A DNA stretch of 64,000 nt, from assembly GCF_022829605.1 (NCBI RefSeq), contig NZ_JAKSYD010000054.1:1-64000 (forward strand), written 5' to 3'. Shown here piece by piece: positions 58,376-64,000 of the stretch (within the stretch, counting starts at the first letter, position 1; every line of letters starts with the position of its first letter). A program made the translations under genes and the position numbers. Origin of the DNA: Methylobacterium sp. E-065. GTDB lineage: Bacteria > Pseudomonadota > Alphaproteobacteria > Rhizobiales > Beijerinckiaceae. The notes under the pieces are model-generated. The model was not told the DNA's origin and did not search any database. It worked only from the letters and a program-made list of their open reading frames with translations.

Positions 58376-59074
58376 ATGCTGGTCCACGAAGGCGCAACGC
58401 GCACCCCCGAAGCCGATCGTAAGCTCGGCCTGTCGCTCGCCGCGGTTGCCGGCGCGCTGAACACGGCGGGGTTCTACGCGGTCGGCCTCTACGCCTCGAA
58501 CATGACCGGGAACGTCTCGGCGATCTCCGACCGGACGGGCACCGGCGACTTCGCCCTGGCCGGCGAGGCGCTGCTGCTCGTCCTGCTGTTCGTGCTGGGC
58601 TCGGCCACTTCGACGCTGCTGATCCGGCACCGCCGCCGCAGCTCCGTGCGGGGCTCCCACGCGTACAGCGTTTGCGCGGAAGCATTCTGCCTCGTCGTCC
58701 TCGGGCTCGTGGCGCTGCCGCTCGGCGAGCCGACCCGGGGCCACGCCCTCGTGCTCGGCCTGAGCTTCACGATGGGCCTTCAGAACGCCGCGGTGACCAA
58801 GATCTCCGAGGCGCGGGTGCGCACCACGCACGTCACCGGCATGATCACCGATATCGGCATCGAGCTCGCGCGCTGGCTCGATCGCGGCGCGCCCGATCGC
58901 GTCCCGCTGAAGCGCTACGATCCGGCGCGTCTGCAGCTCCACCTGCTGACCGTCGGATCGTTCCTCGTGGGCGGTCTGGTGGGCGTCATCGCCTACCGCG
59001 CCGTGGGTGTGGCGCTGCTGTTCGCGGCAGCCGCGATTCTGGCCGCCCTGGCGCTGCCGGCGCTCAGGCGTTGA
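58376..59074 (+). CDS. YoaK/DUF1275-family membrane protein
   Basis: 232 residues with about six helices and the family sequences AAVAGALNTAGFYAVGLYASNMTGNVS and MGLQNAAVTKISEARVRTTHVTG. The function is unknown. The ATG at 58376 has a weak ribosome-binding site. Its 3' end overlaps the convergent small gene by 11 bases. Confidence 0.85.
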   Translation: MLVHEGATRTPEADRKLGLSLAAVAGALNTAGFYAVGLYASNMTGNVSAISDRTGTGDFALAGEALLLVLLFVLGSATSTLLIRHRRRSSVRGSHAYSVCAEAFCLVVLGLVALPLGEPTRGHALVLGLSFTMGLQNAAVTKISEARVRTTHVTGMITDIGIELARWLDRGAPDRVPLKRYDPARLQLHLLTVGSFLVGGLVGVIAYRAVGVALLFAAAAILAALALPALRR

Positions 59075-59312
59075 TGTCGAGGAGCTGGCCGGTCATCCGG
59101 TTTGCGGTCCGCGCCACGGCCGCGTTCAGCGCGAAGGCGGATTTGGCACCGAGCAGCTCGACCGCCGCGCCGGACAGGTCGACCCGCGCGGCGGGTTCCA
59201 GGGACGTTCCGGAGACGGGTGCTCCGGCGGATGCGATGGTTTGGGCGGCGCTGCCGAGACGGTCGGTGGCGCGGGCCATGCCAGTGAAGGCGGTCTGAAG
59301 GGCGTCGATCAT
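59064..59312 (-). CDS. Small flagellar basal-body-like protein
   Basis: 82 residues from ATG 59312 with GGAGGT upstream. It resembles the two ends of flagellar rod or hook proteins without the middle: a start MIDALQTAFTGMARATDRLGSAAQTIA and an end ELLGAKSAFALNAAVARTANRM, the latter close to the C-terminal helix of FlgC/FlgE-type proteins. There are no flagellar genes nearby. The similarity is judged by eye, so low confidence in the family. Confidence 0.5.
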   Translation of the reverse strand: MIDALQTAFTGMARATDRLGSAAQTIASAGAPVSGTSLEPAARVDLSGAAVELLGAKSAFALNAAVARTANRMTGQLLDINA

Positions 59313-59433
59313 GCGGTACCTCCGGTTGATGATTGTGCCGGACTCGCGCTGCGGTTGTGTTGAGACGATCACTCAAATGCGAGGGATCGTCGATTTCACG
59401 GCAGATGCTTAAGGCTGTGTTCTGGGGGAATGC

Positions 59434-59520
<87 letters not shown>

Positions 59521-59554
59521 ATCGGACCCTCGGTAGCGGCGCCCGCGTCAGCGA

Positions 59555-60748
59555 TCAAGCCGGGGGCGTCCAGCCGTAGAGCCAGGCGTAGCGGTCGCGC
59601 ATGCCGTCGGGGCCGAGCCGGCCCATCACGGCGTTGCGGGCGAGCGCCACGAGGCCCCGCGCATGATAGGTGCGGCCGTTGGCGCGGGCCGCCTTCTGCA
59701 CGCGTCGGACCCGCGGCGACCGCTCCGCCGCGTAGGCGGCGAGCGCCGCCGGCACGGTCGGGTGGGCGGCGAGCGCGTGCGTCAGCACCGCGGCATCCTC
59801 GATCGCGAGCGCCGACCCCTGCGCCAGATAGGGGAGGACCGGATGCGCCGCGTCACCGAGCAACGCGAAACGGCCGCGGGCGATCGGGCGCGCCACCGCC
59901 CGGTCTGCCAGCGACCAGACCAGCCAGGAATCCGGCACGGCGAGCAGTTCGCGCAGCGGCTCGGCGCAGGTGCGGAAGAATTTTCGCAGCACCGCGGGCT
60001 CTCCGAGCCGGCCCCAGCCTTCGTCGCCCACCGCCTCGGGCACGACCGCCACAACGTTGAGATATTGGGCATCGCGCACCGGATAATGCACGACGTGCCG
60101 ATTCTGGCCGAGCCACAGGCCCGTCGCCGGCCCGCGCAAGGGGCCCGGCACCGCGTCGATCGGGACAAGGGCCCGCCACGCCGCCGCATGGCCCGGACGG
60201 AGCGGCGCCCGATCGAGCCGGTCGCGCAGGCGCGAGCGCAGCCCGTCGGCTCCGACCAGCAGATCGAAGGCCAACTCCTGCGTGCCGCCGCTGCTCTCGG
60301 CCGCGAGCCGGATCTCGGCCTCCGTCTCGGTGAGGCCCGTGGCGGTGCGCCCCATCATCAGGCGGATCGCCGGCCGACCGCGTAAGGCATCGAGCAGCAG
60401 GGTCTGCAGATCGGCCCGGTGGATCACGTGGTAGGGCGCGCCGAAGCGCGCGCGCGCCTCGGCGCCGAGGGCGACGCCGCCGAGGCTGCGGCCGCTGTCG
60501 AGGGCGCGCACCGTCACGCCGGGGGGCTCGCTCGCCGCCCGATGCAAGGCCGGCGACAGGCCGAGGCCGGCGAGCACCCGGCTGGCGTTGGGCGAGATCT
60601 GGATCCCCGCCCCGACCTCGCTGAAGCCGGTGCGGCGCTCGATCACGGTGACGGCATGGCCGGCATCGGACAGCGCCAGCGCCGTCGTCAGGCCGCCGAT
60701 CCCGGCCCCGACGATTCCGATCCGCAGGGCTCGATTCTCGGATGACAC
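59555..60748 (-). CDS. FAD-dependent monooxygenase (salicylate-hydroxylase-like)
   Basis: 397 residues of the class A flavoprotein hydroxylase family: FAD loop GIVGAGIGGLTTALALSD, GAGIQISPNASRVL, and the second FAD motif LLGDAAHPVLPYLAQGSALAIED. It most resembles salicylate or 3-hydroxybenzoate hydroxylases. It is 13 bases upstream of the zinc-finger gene only in the sense of position (both minus strand, order zinc finger then monooxygenase). The substrate is unknown. Confidence 0.88.
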   Translation of the reverse strand: MSSENRALRIGIVGAGIGGLTTALALSDAGHAVTVIERRTGFSEVGAGIQISPNASRVLAGLGLSPALHRAASEPPGVTVRALDSGRSLGGVALGAEARARFGAPYHVIHRADLQTLLLDALRGRPAIRLMMGRTATGLTETEAEIRLAAESSGGTQELAFDLLVGADGLRSRLRDRLDRAPLRPGHAAAWRALVPIDAVPGPLRGPATGLWLGQNRHVVHYPVRDAQYLNVVAVVPEAVGDEGWGRLGEPAVLRKFFRTCAEPLRELLAVPDSWLVWSLADRAVARPIARGRFALLGDAAHPVLPYLAQGSALAIEDAAVLTHALAAHPTVPAALAAYAAERSPRVRRVQKAARANGRTYHARGLVALARNAVMGRLGPDGMRDRYAWLYGWTPPA

Positions 60749-60761
60749 GGAAGCCGCGCGC

Positions 60762-61019
60762 CTACTCCGCCGCGACCTTGGCGTCGTCCTGCCAGACGCA
60801 GGCCTGCGGATCCGCCTGGTCCGGCTTCAGGCCCGCGCGATAGCGGTACAGCGTCGAGCAGTACTGGCAGATGATCTCGGTGTCGGCGCCCATGTCGAGG
60901 AAGACGTGCGGGTGGTCGAACGGCGGCAGCGCGCCGATGCACATGAACTCCTTCACCCCCACGGCGATCACCGGGACGCCCGGCTCGTTGTGGAAGTGGG
61001 GTACCGCCTTGCCTGCCAT
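60762..61019 (-). CDS. Zinc-finger CHCC-domain protein (NDUFS6-like)
   Basis: 85 residues with the CHCC zinc ligands C-x8-H... in FMCIGALPPFDHPHVFLDMG and CQYCSTLYRY. The family matches the mitochondrial complex I subunit NDUFS6 and is a marker of alphaproteobacteria, where it may serve the NADH dehydrogenase or a related assembly. It precedes the monooxygenase on the same strand by 13 bases. Confidence 0.85.
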   Translation of the reverse strand: MAGKAVPHFHNEPGVPVIAVGVKEFMCIGALPPFDHPHVFLDMGADTEIICQYCSTLYRYRAGLKPDQADPQACVWQDDAKVAAE

Positions 61020-61218
61020 CCGGCCCTCGCCTGACCCGCAACCGATCGCGCGGCGAATCTGCCCGCGCGCGCCCGGGCGCCTCGCGGTCGCTTATGCCGC
61101 CAGCCCCGCGGCCGGCGCAAGCCTCGCCCAAGTGTCCGCTGGGCGCCGCTTGGCCTGCCGCGCCGGGCACCGTACATACGTCGCACGCCCGATTGATGAC
61201 GCCGCGAAAAGTCTTGAG

Positions 61219-62046
61219 ATGCAGCAGGAACAGGCCACCGCGCAGGGGACGCGCCGCGCCCCCGAGCCCCCGATCCACGGCCCGGAGGGCTTCGAAGGCA
61301 TGCGCCGCGCGGGACGCCTCACGGCCGAGGCCCTCGATCTGCTCATGGAGGCGACCCAGCCCGGCGTCACCACCGAGGCGCTCGACAAGCTCGCCTACGA
61401 TTTCGCCATGGACCACGGCGCCTATCCGGCCTCGCTGCTCTATCGCGGCTATCCGAAGTCGATCTGCACCTCGATCAATCACGTGGTCTGCCACGGCATC
61501 CCCAACGACAAGCCGCTGCGCGAGGGCGACATCGTCAACCTCGACATCTGCCTGATTCTCGATGGCTGGCACGGCGATTCGAGTCGGATGGCCTATGTCG
61601 GTGAGGTGCCTCGCAAGGCGCAGCGCCTGTGCGAGATCACCTACGAGGCCCTGATGCGCGGCGTCGCGGCGGTGAAGCCCGGCGGCTCCACCAACGATAT
61701 CGGCCGGGCGATCCAGGCCTATGCGGAGAGCGAGCGCTGCTCGGTGGTGCGCGATTTCTGCGGCCACGGCCTGGGGCGCACCTACCACGACGCGCCGACG
61801 ATCCTGCACTACCTCGAGGCGAGCTACGACGTGCCGTTCAAGCCCGGCCAGTTCTTCACGGTCGAGCCGATGATCAACCTCGGCCGTCCGGCCGTGAAGG
61901 TGCTGGGCGACGGCTGGACCGCCGTCACCCGCGACCGGTCGCTCTCGGCGCAGTTCGAGCACACGGTGGCGGTCACCGAGACCGGCGTGGAGATCTTCAC
62001 GATCTCGCCGAAGGGGCTGCACCAGCCCATCAATCCCGCCGCCTGA
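61219..62046 (+). CDS. map: Methionine aminopeptidase, type I
   Basis: Removes the initiator methionine. 275 residues from ATG 61219. Metal ligands are visible in NLDICLILDGWHGDSSRM (two Asp), CGHGLGRTYHDAPT (His), TVEPMI and QFEHTVAV (two Glu). The N-terminal 20 residues are a short extension before IHGPEGFEGMRRAGRL. It is followed six bases later by radC. Confidence 0.95.
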   Translation: MQQEQATAQGTRRAPEPPIHGPEGFEGMRRAGRLTAEALDLLMEATQPGVTTEALDKLAYDFAMDHGAYPASLLYRGYPKSICTSINHVVCHGIPNDKPLREGDIVNLDICLILDGWHGDSSRMAYVGEVPRKAQRLCEITYEALMRGVAAVKPGGSTNDIGRAIQAYAESERCSVVRDFCGHGLGRTYHDAPTILHYLEASYDVPFKPGQFFTVEPMINLGRPAVKVLGDGWTAVTRDRSLSAQFEHTVAVTETGVEIFTISPKGLHQPINPAA

Positions 62047-62052
62047 CCGGCC

Positions 62053-62799
62053 ATGGCGCCGTTGCCGGACGACGCCGCGGCGGGGCTGTTCGCCGACAGC
62101 GCCGAAGCGGCCGCTCTGGGCAAGGAGGCGCCGCACTATCACGGCCACCGCGACCGGCTTCGGGAGAAGTTCGCGGCGGCGGGCAGCGATGCGCTGCCGG
62201 ATTACGAGCTTCTGGAGCTGGTCCTGTTCCGGGCGATCCCCCGGCGGGACGTGAAGCCGCTCGCCAAGGCCCTGGTGGCCCGGTTCGGCAGCTTCGCCGA
62301 AGCGGTGAGCGCCGAGCCGGTGCGGCTGATGGAGGTACCCGGCGTCAGCGCCGGCGTGGTGTCCGACCTCAAGGTGATCGAGGCGGCCGGGCGGCGACTC
62401 GCCCGGGGTGCGATCCGCGAGCGCGAACTGCTCGGCTCGTGGAGCGCGCTGCATGAATACCTGCGCGCCACCATGGCGTTCGCGCCGCGCGAGGAGTTCC
62501 GGATGCTGTTCCTCGACAAGCGCAACCACCTCATCGCCGACGAGGTGCAGGGGCGCGGCACCGTCGACCACACCCCGGTCTATCCCCGCGAGGTCGCCCG
62601 GCGGGCGCTGGAACTCTCGGCCACCGCCATCATCCTCGCCCACAACCACCCGTCCGGCGATCCGACGCCATCGGCGGCCGATGTGGCGATGACCCGCGAG
62701 ATCATCGCCGTCCTGACGCCGCTGAAGATCGTCGTGCACGATCACGTCATCCTGGGGGGAAACGGACATGCCAGCTTGAAAGGTTTGAAGCTGATCTGA
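62053..62799 (+). CDS. radC: RadC-family JAB/MPN protein
   Basis: 248 residues. The N-terminal helix-hairpin-helix region ([22 protein letters not shown]) is followed by the JAB metalloprotease-like domain with [11 protein letters not shown] and the upstream glutamate in [19 protein letters not shown]. The name comes from a disputed role in DNA repair; actual activity is unknown. It is in tandem with map. Confidence 0.9.
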   Translation: MAPLPDDAAAGLFADSAEAAALGKEAPHYHGHRDRLREKFAAAGSDALPDYELLELVLFRAIPRRDVKPLAKALVARFGSFAEAVSAEPVRLMEVPGVSAGVVSDLKVIEAAGRRLARGAIRERELLGSWSALHEYLRATMAFAPREEFRMLFLDKRNHLIADEVQGRGTVDHTPVYPREVARRALELSATAIILAHNHPSGDPTPSAADVAMTREIIAVLTPLKIVVHDHVILGGNGHASLKGLKLI

Positions 62800-62895
62800 T
62801 CCTTCGGCCGCCTTGAGCGTTGATGCGCACGCCTATAGCCGTGGCGGGATGGCGCGCCTCTTGCCTCAAGAGCAGGAGCGTAAGGGAGGAGTGGG

Positions 62896-64000
62896 ATGGC
62901 GTTGACGGCCTTCGACGAGATGAACGGATTCGGCACCGGTACCGCCGATCCGGCCGCCGTCCGCGACGCCTACGGCCAGCTGAAGGCGTGGCTCGACGCG
63001 ACGCCACCGGAACACTTCAACACCCGCCGCAGCCAGGCCGAGCTGCTGTTCCGCCGGATCGGCATCACCTTCGCGGTCTACGGCGATAACGAATCGACCG
63101 AACGCTTGATCCCGTTCGACATCATCCCCCGGGTGATCACCAAGCCGGAATGGTCCTTCCTCGAGCGCGGGTTGAAGCAGCGGGTGACCGCCATCAACCT
63201 GTTCCTGAAGGACATCTACGGTGCCCAGGAATGCATCAAGGCCGGCATCATTCCGGCCGACCTCGTCTATCGGAACGCCCATTACCGCATGGAGATGCGC
63301 TCGTTCCGGGTGCCACACGACCTCTACGTCCACATCGCCGGCATCGACATCGTGCGCACCGGCGAGAACGACTTCTTCGTGCTGGAGGACAATGCCCGCA
63401 TTCCGTCCGGCGTGTCCTACATGCTGGAGAACCGGGAGGTGATGCTGCGCCTGTTCCCGGACCTGTTCTCCAAGCACCGGGTCGCCCCGGTGGAGAACTA
63501 TCCCGATGCCTTGCTCGCCACCCTGCGCAGCCTCGCGCCGGGCACGGCCACCCGGGACCCCACCGTCGTGCTGCTGACCCCCGGCCGCTACAATTCGGCC
63601 TTCTACGAGCACTCGTTCCTGGCGGACAAGCTCGGCGTCGAGCTGGTGGAGGCGTCCGACCTCTTCACCCGGGACGACGTGGTCTACATGCGCACAACCG
63701 AGGGCCCGCGGAAGGTCGACGTGATCTACCGCCGCCTCGACGATGATTTCCTCGATCCCCTGGTCTTCCGCCCGGACTCCGTGCTCGGCGTACCCGGCCT
63801 GATGAACGCCTACGAGCGCGGCACGGTCACCTTGGCCAACGCGGTCGGGACCGGCATCTCGGACGACAAGGCGGTCTACAGCTACATGCCGGAGATCGTG
63901 AAATTCTTCACCGGCGAGGAGCCGATCCTGCACAACGTGCCGACCTACCGCTGCCGCGAGAAGGACGCCTTCGCGTACGTGATGGACAACCTGTCCGAAC
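62896..64000 (+). CDS. Circularly permuted ATP-grasp type 2 protein (partial)
   Basis: The gene starts at ATG 62896 with GGGAGGAG and runs past the end of the window; 368 codons are present. The visible part has the DUF404/DUF407 sequence FDIIPRVITKPEWSFLERGLKQR, YVHIAGIDIVRTGENDFFVLEDN and VVLLTPGRYNSAFYEHSFLA. In relatives it is followed by an alpha-E domain protein and a transglutaminase-like protein, which would lie just outside. It likely makes or ligates a peptide bond, but the product is not known. Confidence 0.9.
   Translation, partial: MALTAFDEMNGFGTGTADPAAVRDAYGQLKAWLDATPPEHFNTRRSQAELLFRRIGITFAVYGDNESTERLIPFDIIPRVITKPEWSFLERGLKQRVTAINLFLKDIYGAQECIKAGIIPADLVYRNAHYRMEMRSFRVPHDLYVHIAGIDIVRTGENDFFVLEDNARIPSGVSYMLENREVMLRLFPDLFSKHRVAPVENYPDALLATLRSLAPGTATRDPTVVLLTPGRYNSAFYEHSFLADKLGVELVEASDLFTRDDVVYMRTTEGPRKVDVIYRRLDDDFLDPLVFRPDSVLGVPGLMNAYERGTVTLANAVGTGISDDKAVYSYMPEIVKFFTGEEPILHNVPTYRCREKDAFAYVMDNLSE

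Overview
The window is GC-rich (visibly near 70%), densely packed chromosomal DNA with about 60 protein genes and one tRNA. Gene content and order point to an alphaproteobacterium of the Hyphomicrobiales, most like Methylobacterium. The clues are the miaB-phoH-ybeY-corC-lnt block, an atpHAGDC operon without the F0 genes, the zinc-finger NDUFS6-like protein, DUF1285/DUF6111 proteins, a BA14K-type secreted protein and a ChvE-GguAB sugar transporter. The genus is an inference from style and synteny, not from a search. Most of the window is ordinary core genome. I see no prophage, insertion sequence, CRISPR array or rRNA.

Layout. 0.4-2.1 kb: a methyl-accepting chemotaxis protein. 2.3-4.4 kb: tsaB-rimI-plsC. 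4.5-6.3 kb: an L-lactate permease with its own terminator, sitting inside an otherwise conserved housekeeping neighbourhood. 6.4-13.5 kb: miaB-phoH-ybeY-corC-lnt plus a CynX-like transporter, mostly joined by 4-base stop/start overlaps. 13.5-17.5 kb: cupin and BA14K proteins, then divergent katA/oxyR with an OxyR-like site. 17.6-23.8 kb: AbrB-type membrane protein, dgkA, ilvA, then mgtC, ecsC and ampG on the minus strand. 23.9-25.5 kb: a LOV-domain (blue-light) histidine kinase with a single-domain response regulator. 25.6-33.2 kb: a paired repeat, mutS, a natural His6 secreted protein, an epoxide hydrolase-like protein, a cNMP-patatin fusion and an SDR.

33.2-37.8 kb: a long AT-rich leader with stacked palindromes, then the chvE-gguA-gguB sugar ABC transporter and a triple hairpin. 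37.8-43.9 kb: ispA, mtgA, two uncharacterised proteins (one internally duplicated), argG, and two DsbA-fold proteins. 44.1-49.4 kb: the F1 ATP synthase operon, interrupted by inverted, REP-like hairpins between atpA/atpG and atpD/atpC. 49.4-57.3 kb: a minus-strand block (CCA-adding enzyme, DUF6111, NUDIX, DUF1285 with GTGA overlaps; SMP-30, thioesterase, HrpB), then a secreted CMD-fold protein. 57.3-64 kb: two DnaA-box-like sites, small secreted or unknown proteins, a YoaK-like protein, a small flagellar-like protein, tRNA-Leu(UAA), a FAD monooxygenase, a CHCC zinc finger, map, radC and the start of a circularly permuted ATP-grasp protein cut by the window edge.

The best candidates for something new are the LOV kinase/response-regulator pair, the repeat elements embedded in the atp operon, and the palindrome-rich chvE leader. 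None is proven to be an undescribed system. Starts are my own choices from ribosome-binding sites, overlaps and family length; many genes here start with GTG or TTG.
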